From contig JAFGJR010000066.1 in NCBI GenBank assembly GCA_016928975.1, forward strand, positions 12,396 to 76,395: a stretch of 64,000 nt of DNA, in the 5' to 3' direction. Positions 53,667-62,923 of this stretch are shown piece by piece. Origin of the DNA: Sedimentisphaerales bacterium (GTDB lineage Bacteria > Planctomycetota > Phycisphaerae > Sedimentisphaerales > SG8-4). Position 1 is the first letter of the stretch. Each line of letters starts with the position of its first letter. The position numbers and the translations under genes were made by a program. The notes under the pieces were generated by a model, which was not told the origin of the DNA, did no database searches, and worked only from the letters and a program-made list of their open reading frames with translations.

Positions 53667-55556
53667 ATGATGCGTGATGGGCGAATCCTCTTTCTGTGGC
53701 TGGCAGGGGCGATGCTGTCGGCCACCGCGCTCGGGGCCGACCTGTTCCCGACCGAGATCCGGCGCCAGGCCTTTCTCAAGGCCCTGCGCGAGTGTGACGC
53801 CCGGTACGACGCCAAAGAGCAGATGCTGCAAGCTCCCTTCTCCTCGCCCGGCTATCACACGACGCTCACCGGTGGCACGGTGCACCCCACGCGCGAGTCG
53901 TTCGAGTACGCCGTCGCCTTGCTCGATAGCGGCGAGCCTGAACGGCAAGAGCGGGCCGAGGCCGTTCTTCGCCGGCTCATCAGCCTTCAGGACCAGGACC
54001 CGAACAGCCGCACTTACGGCATCTGGTCGTGGTTCCTCGAAGAGCCGCTCGACAGGATGTCCCCGCCGGACTGGAACTGGGCGGACTTCTGCGGGACGCA
54101 ACTGCTGCAAGTGGCCATCGACCACATGAACCGCCTGTCGCTCGACCTACAGGAGAAGGTCCGGGACTCGATCCTGCACGCCGCACGCTCCATCCGGCGC
54201 CGCAACGTCGGTCCGGACTACACCAACATCGCCCTGATGGGCACGTACGTCACGCTCGTCGCCGGTGAGCGACTTGACGATCTGGCACTGCTCAATTACG
54301 GCCGCACGCGCCTTGCCCGGTTCAGCCGGTACACGCAGGAGAAGGGCTCCTTCAGCGAGTACAACAGCCCCACCTACACCTGCGTCGCCATCGCGGAAAT
54401 CTCGCGCATGATCCAGCACGTCCGCGATGCAGAGTCGCAACAGCTTCTGGAGAGGCTCAACGACTTCGCCTGGCTGCACATGGCCCGTCGGTTCCACCCG
54501 CCGACCAGGCAATGGGCGGGCCCGCACAGTCGCTGCTACTCGACGCTGCTCCCGCCCACCACCCTCGGCTTTCTCCAGCGGGCGACCGAGGGCCGCTTCC
54601 CACTTGTGCCGGAAGCGGATGCCTGGCAAAGCATCACCGCGCAGCGGATCGCCCTCAGATGCCCCACGATGTACGACGAGTACTTCACCAGTCTGCCGTA
54701 TCCGCGTGCGGAGGTCGAGACCTTCGTCCACAACGCCCCCGGGGAGCATGATATCGTCGGCACGACGTACCTGCACCCGGACTTCACATTGGGGAGCGTC
54801 AATCTCGGCGATTGCTGGAACCAGCGCCGCCCGCTGATCGCCTACGCCAAGACCCCGGCGGGAGTGGTCGCGATGCGACTGCGGTTCCTCCACGACGACT
54901 ACGATTACTCCAGTGCCAGTCTCTTTGCAGTCCAGGACATGGCGGGCGTTCTGGGCGCCGTCCTCTTCGCCACCGACCGTGGCGACACACATATCTCGCT
55001 CGACAAGATCCGCAACGGCACGATCCTCGCCAGGGACTTGCGGCTCCGCCTGCAATTCGAGGGCGCCGTCGGAGACCTGAAGCTGCCCGCCCTGCCCAAG
55101 CCCGGCAGGCTGGAAGTCCGCGAGCCGGTTCGCGCGACCTGCGGGTCGATCGGCGTCACCTGGTGCCTGCACTTTGCCGGCTTTGCCGGTCTGGCCCTGC
55201 CGGCCGAAGTCGGCCGGGACTCCGAGACCGCCTGGATCGACCTGATCCTCTATCACGGCCGGCAACGTGAATTCAACTTCAACGAAATCAAGGAAGCCGC
55301 GATTGTCTTCACGCTCTCTCTGACCCCCTCCGCCACCGCCTTCGACGACGTCGTCCCGTCCGTCTACGCCAGCGTCGCCACCGATTGGGTCGCCGGAGTG
55401 CCTGTCGCGTCGCCGCGACAGACCTGGTCCTGGCAGCGAACCAACGAATCCACCCTGTCCCTTACCATTCCTCTGAAGCCATTGCCAACGAACCAACAGA
55501 AGGCCGCGGCAGAAGCCAGGTCCGGCAGCACAGACCCGTGGAAAACCGCCCCCTGA
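53667..55556 (+). CDS. Secreted alpha/alpha-barrel protein, polysaccharide-lyase-like
   Basis: The 629-residue protein starts at ATG 53667, nine bases after AAAGGA; ATG 53649 is an alternative. A signal peptide ends ATALGA. Residues 60-330 are helical with repeated Trp/Tyr patches (YGIWSWFLEEPLD, WNWADFCGTQLL, YTNIALMGTY, SEYNSPTYTCVAI), the look of an (alpha/alpha) toroid as in heparinase- or alginate-lyase-like proteins. The second half is beta-rich (NAPGEHDIVGTTYLHPDFTLGS and DDYDYSSASLFAVQD). FSEYNSPTY and HSRCYS may be near an active site, but I cannot assign a family or catalytic residues. It may be a further glycan-degrading enzyme. Confidence 0.7.
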   Translation: MMRDGRILFLWLAGAMLSATALGADLFPTEIRRQAFLKALRECDARYDAKEQMLQAPFSSPGYHTTLTGGTVHPTRESFEYAVALLDSGEPERQERAEAVLRRLISLQDQDPNSRTYGIWSWFLEEPLDRMSPPDWNWADFCGTQLLQVAIDHMNRLSLDLQEKVRDSILHAARSIRRRNVGPDYTNIALMGTYVTLVAGERLDDLALLNYGRTRLARFSRYTQEKGSFSEYNSPTYTCVAIAEISRMIQHVRDAESQQLLERLNDFAWLHMARRFHPPTRQWAGPHSRCYSTLLPPTTLGFLQRATEGRFPLVPEADAWQSITAQRIALRCPTMYDEYFTSLPYPRAEVETFVHNAPGEHDIVGTTYLHPDFTLGSVNLGDCWNQRRPLIAYAKTPAGVVAMRLRFLHDDYDYSSASLFAVQDMAGVLGAVLFATDRGDTHISLDKIRNGTILARDLRLRLQFEGAVGDLKLPALPKPGRLEVREPVRATCGSIGVTWCLHFAGFAGLALPAEVGRDSETAWIDLILYHGRQREFNFNEIKEAAIVFTLSLTPSATAFDDVVPSVYASVATDWVAGVPVASPRQTWSWQRTNESTLSLTIPLKPLPTNQQKAAAEARSGSTDPWKTAP

Positions 55557-55564
55557 CGGTGCAA

Positions 55565-55600
55565 ACGGTAAATCATCAATCACGAATCATCGATCATCAA
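55565..55600. repeat. ATCA-type short repeats downstream of a gene
   Basis: The words AATCATCAATCACGAATC and ATCGATCATCAATTC follow the stop after a few bases. The same words make up the palindromic spacer at 42634-42710. Here only one arm is seen. The 470-base interval to 56026 otherwise holds only the IS3-type fragment. Confidence 0.4.
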
Positions 55601-55917
55601 TTCAAAGCCACCTGCCCACAAAAGACCGAGAGTCCGCCACCATCGCCGACCCCGGCGAAACCAGGCGATGGAGGGTCTCCCACTGAATTCGGGACGGCAG
55701 CTCTCAGCGACCTGCGACTCCATCATGAGAATGCGTGGCGACTCTGAGGTCCTACCTCTGTTGGCTTGTCAGGCGAGTCCGGGGCTACGCCTCGGCGCGC
55801 ATGCTTCACATGGGGATTGGCGTTTTTCCCATCATGTGATCGCTGAAGGCTGCCGTACGCAGTGTGGAGCCATCGAGGTGCAGTCAGGCATCCACACGCA
55901 ACGTTTGGCACAAATAC

Positions 55918-56013
55918 CCGTCGGGCACCTCTGGGCATCGAGCCGTAGTTCTTCTTCCAGCGGTGGTACGTGGCCTCACTGTGCTTGATGCACTTCATGA
56001 ACGGCTGTACCAC
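55918..56013 (-). pseudogene. Fragment of an IS3-type transposase OrfA
   Basis: On the minus strand, FMKCIKHSEATYHRWKKNYGSM is read in parts: the helix-turn-helix SEATYHRWKKNYG is characteristic of IS3/IS911 OrfA proteins. About 32 codons are recognisable before the similarity ends. No OrfB and no terminal repeats were found, so this is a relic. Confidence 0.6.
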
Positions 56014-56026
56014 TGTGCCCGGAGAG

Positions 56027-57133
56027 TCAGCCGATGTCGCAATCGGTGAGCTGGAAGACCTCGACCAGCTTCTGCATCATCCGATCGATGTCCCTCGATG
56101 AAACGCGGGGATTGGCGTAGTAGCAGATGGGCAACTGACGGTGAACGAAAGCTCCGTGTTTGAGCACGCGGGCAATCGTTCCAACCTCCGGATCGACACG
56201 GCACTTGAGATAGATGCCGTCATGATGGCGGTAGTACGCCGACGCGATTCTTCTCAGCACGCGTAGTTTGGTCGGCCCGAAGTCGACCTGACCGTTCAGG
56301 AAAAACTCCGAGACGAGAATGAGCCGCAGGAAGGAGAGCGTGTAGTCGTCGAGAGCGTACCACGCCTGCTCGTCGGCGGAGGAGGCGTGGAAGAAGCGAC
56401 GACGGCTGGCGTCGCCCCCTGTGCCAAGGCGGCGCTTCAGATACCCATCGCCTGCCCAGTTCATTCTGGGGAACGGGCCGGTTGCAGCGGCATACTCGTC
56501 AAGGCTCACCTCCGTGAAGGTCCACTTGCGGCATCGGACCTGTCTCGAAGGTCTCTCTATGCGACTGACCGGGGCCTTCTTGAGGCCCAGCTTTCGCAAC
56601 AGTGGATGGATGGAATGAGCGAGCAGGACAAGACGGCTGTTGGGGCGGTCGATGAAGTGATAGCCCAGTTTCCGGTAGCCGGGTCCGGACCGGTCATTCG
56701 GCGTGCCGTAAATCACCTGGGCCGGCGTGTCAAGTCCGAGTCTCATGGCTTGCTTCACAAGCCGGCTGAAAAGCCCTTTGCGCTGGTGCTGTTCCAGCGT
56801 ATAGGTGCCGCCGATCTCGAAGCAGTCGATCGGTTTGCCTTCGTATGCGAGCCGCCGACCGGTCAGGACGCACCGCGAGGCGATTTTGTCAGGAGTGTAG
56901 GCGAACAGAAGAAAGCCGCCCAGCGGGTTGCCCGGCTCCCACCAGTTAGGACCGATGAACGTTTCGGAGCAGTACGATTTGCCTGGGAAGCCTGCGATGA
57001 ATCGCTCGTACTCGCGGCGTTGCCCGCTGGTGAACCAGACGATTTCGTACTCCATGACTGGACCTGAAGGGGACTGTCCCGGAGGGCCGGTTGCACCGGC
57101 GCCTGGATTCAAGTTGTGCTGCGAGTCGATCAT
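56027..57133 (-). CDS. GNAT-like acyltransferase
   Basis: The 368-residue protein has GNAT-fold traits: CFEIGGTYTLEQHQRKGLFSRLVKQAM includes the acyl-CoA pyrophosphate-binding pattern Q-x-x-G-x-F/L (residues QHQRKGLF), and PNDRSGPGYRKLGYHFI is the usual late motif. The C-terminal half is longer than in simple GNATs and may be a second, degenerate acyltransferase lobe. ATG 57131-57133 overlaps the thiolase stop (coupled start); ATG at 57055 is an alternative. It is the last gene of the deacetylase-HADH-thiolase operon, so acylation of an amino sugar is an attractive guess. Confidence 0.75.
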   Translation of the reverse strand: MIDSQHNLNPGAGATGPPGQSPSGPVMEYEIVWFTSGQRREYERFIAGFPGKSYCSETFIGPNWWEPGNPLGGFLLFAYTPDKIASRCVLTGRRLAYEGKPIDCFEIGGTYTLEQHQRKGLFSRLVKQAMRLGLDTPAQVIYGTPNDRSGPGYRKLGYHFIDRPNSRLVLLAHSIHPLLRKLGLKKAPVSRIERPSRQVRCRKWTFTEVSLDEYAAATGPFPRMNWAGDGYLKRRLGTGGDASRRRFFHASSADEQAWYALDDYTLSFLRLILVSEFFLNGQVDFGPTKLRVLRRIASAYYRHHDGIYLKCRVDPEVGTIARVLKHGAFVHRQLPICYYANPRVSSRDIDRMMQKLVEVFQLTDCDIG

Positions 57134-58362
57134 ACGCCGATGACGAACACGACGTTTGTTGTCGCGGTCCCTCCGATGTTCAGAGCAGCCACCTTCCTGG
57201 CGCCGGCGACCTGGTAGCCTCCCGCCGTCCCGGTCACCTGCTTATACGCGTCGAGCATTTGGCGGGCGCCGGTGGCGCCGACGGGGTGACCGCCGCCGAT
57301 GAGTCCGCCGGACGGATTCATGGGAAGCCGGCCTCCGATCTCGATGGTGCCGTCCTCGATCGCCTTCCAGGACTGCCCCGGCTCCGTCAGGCCGAAATGG
57401 TCGATGGCCATATACTGCGATGTTGTGAAACAGTCATGGGTCTCGATGGCGTCCAGGTCCCAGCAATCGCGAATGCCCGCCCGCCGGTAGGCATCGGTGA
57501 TCGCCTTGCGCGTGATGGGCAGGACGTAGGGGTCATTCGCGGAGTCGGCGACCTTCGTCGCGAATTCGATCGGGGCGGTGGTATGGCCCCAGCCCAGTAC
57601 CCTGGGGATGCCGTCCAGTGACAGTCCGTGCCTTGCGGCGTGGCGTTCGGCGACGCGCCGCGACGCCATGTACAGGCAAACCGCTCCGTCGGTGATCTGG
57701 GAGCAGTCGGTGACCTTGATCCTGCCGCTGACCACGGTGTTGTACCGGCCGAGCGTGGCGGCGTGCTCGTAGCTCATGAACCACGTGCGCGTCTGCGCGT
57801 TCGGGTTGCGCCGGGCGTTGCCGTAATTGATCGTCGAGATCCGCGCCAGGTACGTATCGTCGAGCCCGTATCGCCTGTCGTACTCGTCCCCGAGCTTGCC
57901 GAACAGCTTGGGGAACGGAAACTCGATATCCACACACTCCTTTTCGAAGAAGGCTGCCGTGCCCAGGTAGTCTCCTCCTTTGGCCGAGTCCACGGTCTTC
58001 ATCTGCTCGACGCCGATCAGGCAGACCAGGTCGAAGATCCCCGCCTGAATGTACGCGATGGCGGACAACGCCGCCACCGCGCTGGACGCACAGGCGCTCT
58101 CGAAACGGATCGTCGGCAGGCCGTTGAATCGCGGGTCGAGGTCCACGAAGAAGCCCCCGAGGTGGCCCTGCATGCAGTACAGCTCGCCCGCGAAATTCCC
58201 AATGAAGGCGGCGTCGATCTGCGCCGGGTCGATCTCTGTCGCCGCCACGCTCCCCTCGTACGCTTCTCGCATCATCGCGGAGATGTGCTTGTTCTCGCGC
58301 GCCCAGTTGCGGGCGAAGTCGGTCTGATACCCACCGAGAATGTACACCGGCTCTTTTGTCAC
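57130..58362 (-). CDS. Thiolase-family acyl-CoA acetyltransferase
   Basis: The 410-residue protein has the nucleophile Cys C91 in RFESACASSAV, the His in IETHDCFTTSQ (SCPx-type replacement of NEAF), and the C-terminal GLIGGGHPVGATGARQM. SCPx-like thiolases (sterol-carrier-type or acetoacetyl-CoA forms) share this pattern. It is 18 bases downstream of the dehydrogenase and overlaps the GNAT gene. It would shorten or condense acyl-CoA chains. No acyl-CoA dehydrogenase or enoyl-CoA hydratase gene is nearby, so it may serve a biosynthetic step rather than full beta-oxidation. Confidence 0.88.
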   Translation of the reverse strand: MTKEPVYILGGYQTDFARNWARENKHISAMMREAYEGSVAATEIDPAQIDAAFIGNFAGELYCMQGHLGGFFVDLDPRFNGLPTIRFESACASSAVAALSAIAYIQAGIFDLVCLIGVEQMKTVDSAKGGDYLGTAAFFEKECVDIEFPFPKLFGKLGDEYDRRYGLDDTYLARISTINYGNARRNPNAQTRTWFMSYEHAATLGRYNTVVSGRIKVTDCSQITDGAVCLYMASRRVAERHAARHGLSLDGIPRVLGWGHTTAPIEFATKVADSANDPYVLPITRKAITDAYRRAGIRDCWDLDAIETHDCFTTSQYMAIDHFGLTEPGQSWKAIEDGTIEIGGRLPMNPSGGLIGGGHPVGATGARQMLDAYKQVTGTAGGYQVAGARKVAALNIGGTATTNVVFVIGV

Positions 58363-58380
58363 GCTGCGTTCACTCCTTGG

Positions 58381-59664
58381 CTACTTGGCCACAAAATACC
58401 TGGCGGCTTCGAGGGTTTGCAGAGGCGTTTTCCTCGGTGTCTCCAGCAACGGCGGGACCGGAAGCCCCCTGGCATCGCATCGTCGCAAGACCGATTCAGG
58501 TCCTCCGAGCATCTCCAGGATCACGCTGGGCGGCGCCCAGTTGAAACCGGCGCTCATGACCGTGTCGATCCCGGCAATCCCGTGCTCGGCGGGCGTCACC
58601 TCCCCGATCAGAGAGTACGCGTAGGCAATATAGGCGCACAGGACGCTGACCACCAGCTCGGCCTCTTTGCCATCGGCCTCCAGGATCGTCTCAAACGCTT
58701 TGTAGTACTTGCCCACGCGGATGAAGTGCTTGGCCTTCTCCACGAAGGCGACGTGTGGCTCGATGGCCGGGATGTAGTCACACGTGTCCGGGTCGAAGAA
58801 CACGTACTTGCCGCTTTCGAGCTTCTTGTAGAATCCGGCGCCGCGTTTTCTGCCCAGCAGCCCGCGCTGGATCATCGTTTCCACGTACGGCGGCAGCGTC
58901 AGCCAGTCGTGCATCACGTCGTGGGTGTGGGTCTGGAGACTGTCGATGATCGCCCGATGGATGTCCAGACCCACCAGGTCCAGCGTTGCCAGAGGGGGCA
59001 TCAGGCGTCCGGTATACGGCCCGATGAGGTAGTCCATCAGCTCGACGCCGTACTGCTCCACCAGCGAGGTGATTCGTGAAAACAATACGAAAGCGATCCG
59101 ATTGCCCGCAAAAGCGACCGTGTTCTTCACGGGGATCACCTCGCGACGGAGCTCCTTCCGCAGGTATTCGCCCATGAATTGCACCAGCTCGGGATCGGTG
59201 TCCTCGTGGCCGGTGAGCTCGCACGCGAGCATCCGGCCCGGCGGATTGTAGAAGTGCGTGGACAGAAAGTGCCGACGAAAGTCCCTGTCGCGTCCCTCCG
59301 CCAGCAGTGTCAGCGGCAGGCTCGAGGTGGTCGAGCTGATGATTGAGCCCGGGCGCCTCAACCCCTCCACTCGCTCGTAGATCTGGCGTTTGATCTCCGG
59401 TTCTTCGGCGGTCGCCTCGATGATCCAGTCCGCCTCCGGCACGGCCTGCTGGAACAATGCGGCGTAGTCGCCGCACGCAATCCTCTTCGCGATCACTTCC
59501 GATCGCGCCTGTGCGATCGCTCGCTCCAGCCCGCGCTTTGCCCTCTCCGTGGATCGGCTGATGAAGGCCACCCTCAGTCCATGCTGCGCGAGCAACCCGC
59601 CTACCAGCGACCCCACGGTGCCGCTGGCGCCGAGCATCACTACGTTCTGGATCTGTCTATTCAT
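58381..59664 (-). CDS. 3-hydroxyacyl-CoA dehydrogenase
   Basis: ATG 59662-59664 gives a 427-residue protein with the NAD-binding motif VVMLGASGTVGS directly at the N-terminus; a TTG at 59694 is possible but adds no domain. ADWIIEATAEEPEIKRQIYE, SSTTSSLPLT, HFYNPPG and VIPVKNTVAFAGNRI are the family landmarks, and the C-terminal helical domain has GLLGRKRGAGFYK. The usual GxGxxG is replaced by GASGTVG, a modest variant. It reduces or oxidises 3-oxo/3-hydroxyacyl-CoA. The deacetylase gene ends 30 bases upstream. Confidence 0.9.
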   Translation of the reverse strand: MNRQIQNVVMLGASGTVGSLVGGLLAQHGLRVAFISRSTERAKRGLERAIAQARSEVIAKRIACGDYAALFQQAVPEADWIIEATAEEPEIKRQIYERVEGLRRPGSIISSTTSSLPLTLLAEGRDRDFRRHFLSTHFYNPPGRMLACELTGHEDTDPELVQFMGEYLRKELRREVIPVKNTVAFAGNRIAFVLFSRITSLVEQYGVELMDYLIGPYTGRLMPPLATLDLVGLDIHRAIIDSLQTHTHDVMHDWLTLPPYVETMIQRGLLGRKRGAGFYKKLESGKYVFFDPDTCDYIPAIEPHVAFVEKAKHFIRVGKYYKAFETILEADGKEAELVVSVLCAYIAYAYSLIGEVTPAEHGIAGIDTVMSAGFNWAPPSVILEMLGGPESVLRRCDARGLPVPPLLETPRKTPLQTLEAARYFVAK

Positions 59665-59694
59665 GTCCTGCACAAGGAAAAACGGGTCCGTCAA

Positions 59695-60393
59695 TTACCG
59701 GTCCAGAAGCTCCGAGAAGGAGCACACGTGTAGATGCTCTTGCCGGGCCAGGTCCAACAGACGGTCAGTCAGTTCAACGATGTATCGTTCTCTCTGCTCG
59801 AAGTCCTTGCCCCGGCGGTCGAAGCTGTGCATCAGCACGACCCCGCCGCCCGCCCTGGACACGTCGGCCACAATGCTCGAAGGCTCGGGCAACCGGGGGA
59901 GCGTGTCGCCTGAGTCGTGCGTCCAGAGCGCTACTCGAATGCCTCTGATGGTCAGCAGGAGCCACGTGCTCGTGGTCAGTCGGCCGCTCGGCGGTCGATA
60001 GGTGAACCGTGTGGTCAGCCAGTCATCGAGTACCTGGTACGCCTGGTTCGTGTCCCGCATGGCGCGCCACGGGAATGTGTGCCACGCATCCAGATGCTCG
60101 AATGTGTGACAGGCCACCTCGTGGCCGGCGCTCTTCAACACGGCCGAGCGCTGCGGGTACTCCAGGGACCGCTTGGCGTTCAGGAAGAACGTCGCTCTTG
60201 CGTTTCTCTCTTTCAGTACGGCGATCAGCCGATCCTCCAGCCGGGACCCTGGACCATCATCATAGGTGAGAACCAGTTTGCCCCTGGCTCTCTTTCTCAG
60301 CAGCGCGAGGTTGACCCCCTTGGCCACTCTGCCCCCGCCATACTCACAAAGAACAATCAATACAACTGTCAGAGGTAGTGCGAACCACACCAT
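59695..60393 (-). CDS. Membrane-anchored polysaccharide deacetylase (NodB fold)
   Basis: The 232-residue protein has an N-terminal membrane segment (WFALPLTVVLIVLCEYGG). The NodB domain starts LVLTYDDGPG with the catalytic and metal-binding pair D45 and D46, followed by the metal His pair H96 and H100 in CHTFEH, RPPSGRL, and a late His in VVLMHSFD. Family members remove N-acetyl groups from chitin-like or peptidoglycan sugars or O-acetyl groups from xylan. It is the first gene of a four-gene minus-strand operon with fatty-acid type enzymes and a GNAT. Confidence 0.91.
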   Translation of the reverse strand: MVWFALPLTVVLIVLCEYGGGRVAKGVNLALLRKRARGKLVLTYDDGPGSRLEDRLIAVLKERNARATFFLNAKRSLEYPQRSAVLKSAGHEVACHTFEHLDAWHTFPWRAMRDTNQAYQVLDDWLTTRFTYRPPSGRLTTSTWLLLTIRGIRVALWTHDSGDTLPRLPEPSSIVADVSRAGGGVVLMHSFDRRGKDFEQRERYIVELTDRLLDLARQEHLHVCSFSELLDR

Positions 60394-60528
60394 CCGAACA
60401 TCCTATAGTGCGCGATCATCGAGAGCACACCAGTATATCGGCAGCTTGCCAACTGACAATAGCGAGGACGCGCCGGGTTTATCGCAGGTCCGAGAAACCA
60501 GGCTGACAATGCCTCGGCGATCCACCCA

Positions 60529-61257
60529 CTACCACAGGTCTTGTCTGTTGGCGGGTTTCTTCAGGCCGGCGGCGAGCGCCCGGTCGCGGAGCGTGTCCCC
60601 CAGCGGCGTGGGCGAATGGTGGAAGAGGGCTTGGACTACCTTTTCATGACTGCTCAGGGCGGCCAGGGCATCCGACCAGGACTGCGGGTACTCCGTGCGG
60701 ACTGATGCAGCCAGGTCGAGGCAAATGGCGTAATAAGCGGCACGGGCCAGTTGCTCCATGGTAGCCGGGTGAAGGATGCCGTTCTCGATCTCAGTTCGCA
60801 GCTTCTCCCTCAGGACCGCCGTTTGCGCATCGGGGCTTTCCAGGCGCAGGACGCACAGGGGTTTCTGCAGGTTGATCCGGTAGACGATTCGGGCGTCCCC
60901 GGTCAGTCGTTGGCCGCCTTGCTCGAGGATGACTCTCTCAGCTAAGTCAGTGACGCGATCTGCAAAGCTGGTGATCGTCTCGTCGGCGGGCACATTCTCG
61001 CGGGTGGTGTTCTTGTAGCGATCCACGATCTGCCAGCCCTGAGCCAGCATCCAGCGGTAGCCTTTCATCACGCCGAGGATCTGGCCGAGCAGTCCGCCGC
61101 GGATCTTGTCCCGCAGCACTTCAACGGAGATGTCTATCGTCCGGACGGTCTCGCGCGCGAGCGTGTCCCGGTCACCCTGGCCGGCGCGGGTCTCAACCCC
61201 AGGTATACCGGCGGTCATTGCCACGACCAGGATGCAAAGCCAGCGCGAGTCAACCAT
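60529..61257 (-). CDS. Secreted protein with ADP-ribosylglycohydrolase-like N-terminal motif
   Basis: The 242-residue protein has a signal peptide (WLCILVVAMTAGIPGVETRAG). Residues 48-62 read LRDKIRGGLLGQILG, very like the start of the ADP-ribosylglycohydrolase fold (DKIRGGWLGQ-type). After that the metal-binding Asp motifs of that fold are not seen; the protein is helical and ends after about 180 residues. It may be a truncated or repurposed relative, or the match may be a local one. It is 13 bases downstream of the lipoprotein gene on the same strand. Confidence 0.7.
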   Translation of the reverse strand: MVDSRWLCILVVAMTAGIPGVETRAGQGDRDTLARETVRTIDISVEVLRDKIRGGLLGQILGVMKGYRWMLAQGWQIVDRYKNTTRENVPADETITSFADRVTDLAERVILEQGGQRLTGDARIVYRINLQKPLCVLRLESPDAQTAVLREKLRTEIENGILHPATMEQLARAAYYAICLDLAASVRTEYPQSWSDALAALSSHEKVVQALFHHSPTPLGDTLRDRALAAGLKKPANRQDLW

Positions 61258-61270
61258 CTATGCTATCTGA

Positions 61271-61909
61271 CTACTTCTTTCGAGTGAAGCTCAACTCTGT
61301 GGGAAACAGCCGCTTGTCGTCGGCATACTTGGTGACGAACGCCTGCAGTTCCTTGGTGGAGGCCGTCAGGATGGGCCGCTCCTCGGTTCCCGTGCATTCC
61401 ACGGCCTTCGGCTCGGCGTCCATCAGCTTCAGGAATTCGCCGTCGTCGGTCAGATGCAGCTTCAACGCATCGTCGCCTATTGAGTCCACGCGGACGAACG
61501 TGTGACTGGGCAGGAAGAAGAACGCGTTGTACAGCAGCTTCACCTTCTCGATGTCGGACTCCCCCGACGGATACCGGTCGGGGAAGATGTCGAGAAACGA
61601 TCGATTACCCAGCTTCACGAGGCAGGCAGCCAGAGAGCCCTTGTGGTCCTCCCCGTCCGTCATCGTCAGCCGGTAGAATCTCTTGAAGTCGTCCTTCAGC
61701 TCCTTGGGCAGACTCTCCGCTGAGCTTTCGTCGAAGCGAGCGAACTCCCACACGGTTCCGGTGTCGTTGGCGTCTCCGACCCAGGTGCCGAGAAGCTTCT
61801 CCTCGAAGACGATTGTCTCTTTCGTGAAGAGTGGATGCAGCGAGACGATAGGCACGCAACCGGCCGCCAAGCCCACGAGACAGTACAACATGACTCTCTT
61901 TGCCTTCAT
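61271..61909 (-). CDS. Putative lipoprotein, unknown function
   Basis: The 212-residue protein begins MKAKRVMLYCLVGLAAGC, a lipoprotein signal with lipobox LAAGC. The mature part shows LLGTWVGDANDTGTVWEFARFD and DHKGSLAACLVKLGNRSFLDIFP, a beta-rich pattern like a lipocalin-type small domain, and ends in a positively charged tail. No family is recognised. It is transcribed ahead of the ADP-ribosylglycohydrolase-like gene and divergent from the TauE/SafE gene. Confidence 0.78.
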   Translation of the reverse strand: MKAKRVMLYCLVGLAAGCVPIVSLHPLFTKETIVFEEKLLGTWVGDANDTGTVWEFARFDESSAESLPKELKDDFKRFYRLTMTDGEDHKGSLAACLVKLGNRSFLDIFPDRYPSGESDIEKVKLLYNAFFFLPSHTFVRVDSIGDDALKLHLTDDGEFLKLMDAEPKAVECTGTEERPILTASTKELQAFVTKYADDKRLFPTELSFTRKK

Positions 61910-62161
61910 CGTTGTCTCTCCTGACCTTCACAACTTGAACGGATACGCGATTCAATGGCGCACATATCCTACCACTGTGGTCGTGACGCCGATAGCCCTA
62001 TCTTGGAGCGCATCGCCCCGGCACAGTGCCGGAGAATCTACGCAGAGACGACCTACCTGGTGGCGGGCCAAAATGGTTGCGGGGCGAGGTCAGAACCACT
62101 ACAGTGCACAGCCCGCAACGTGGATTGCGGCACCTGTGTCGTCGTGGAGCTGGGATCGAGC

Positions 62162-62902
62162 GTGTTCGATCTGGATACAACGGGTTGGATGGTCGTGGGC
62201 CTGTGTGCCTTCCTGGCAGGCGTGAGCAAGACCGGTCTTCCGGGGCTGGGCATCTTGCACGTGCCGCTGATGGCAATGGTGCTGCCCAAGCGCGAATCCA
62301 CCGGGATCCTGCTGGGGATGCTGATCCTCGGTGACTTGTTCGCCGCGTCATACTATCGTCGCCGGGCCGAATGGAAGCACGTGCTGCGGCCCTTGCCGGC
62401 GGCGTTTGCCGGGATCGTCGCGGGCTGGCAGGCCATGCGATTCGTCACCAACGACCAGCTCGGGCCGATCATCGGGATCATCGTGCTGGGCATGCTCGCG
62501 CTGAACTACTGGCGCACCCGCGCCGGCGGCGACGACGCGCCGATCCCCTCGCAAGGGGGGTTCGCTGTCACGATGGGCTTCGTGGCCGGCGTGACCACGA
62601 TGATGGCCAACGCCGCCGGGCCCGTCATGGTCATCTACCTGCTGGCCATGCGCCTGCCCAAGCTCGCCTTCGTCGGCACCAGCGCCTGGTTCTTCTTCGT
62701 GATCAACTGGGTGAAGGTCCCCTTCAGCGTCCGCCTGGGTCTCATCACGCGCCAGTCCATCCAGCTCGATCTGATGATGCTTCCACTGATCGTCGCGGGC
62801 GCTGTCGCGGGCATCCTGTTTCTCCGTCGAATCCCCCAGAAGGCCTTCAACAGCATCGTCCAGATCCTCGCCGCCGCCGCCGCGATCAAGCTGCTGTTCT
62901 GA
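62162..62902 (+). CDS. TauE/SafE (TSUP) family membrane transporter
   Basis: The 246-residue membrane protein has about seven to eight hydrophobic segments (MVVGLCAFLAGVSKTGLPGLGIL, LGMLILGDLFAASYY, ALNYW preceded by IGIIVLGM, FAVTMGFVAGVTTMMANAAGPVM, AWFFFVINWVK, LIVAGAVAGILFL, ILAAAAAIKLLF). SKTGLPGLG and TTMMANAAGP are TSUP signature loops. GTG 62162 is chosen because GGGA lies six bases upstream and the first helix begins ten residues later; longer starts add a Cys-rich stretch that looks untranslated. These transporters move sulfite, sulfonates or similar anions. Pcm follows after 21 bases. Confidence 0.87.
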   Translation: MFDLDTTGWMVVGLCAFLAGVSKTGLPGLGILHVPLMAMVLPKRESTGILLGMLILGDLFAASYYRRRAEWKHVLRPLPAAFAGIVAGWQAMRFVTNDQLGPIIGIIVLGMLALNYWRTRAGGDDAPIPSQGGFAVTMGFVAGVTTMMANAAGPVMVIYLLAMRLPKLAFVGTSAWFFFVINWVKVPFSVRLGLITRQSIQLDLMMLPLIVAGAVAGILFLRRIPQKAFNSIVQILAAAAAIKLLF

Positions 62903-62923
62903 TCGCGGCAGGAGGGAATTGGT

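Noticed and set aside
55723..55917. Extension of the IS3-type fragment to the full 97-codon minus-strand frame
   Set aside because: Beyond about 32 codons the translation no longer resembles OrfA and looks like unrelated spacer DNA.
57628..59079. Plus-strand open frame opposite thiolase and dehydrogenase
   Set aside because: Antisense to two operon genes with clear motifs.
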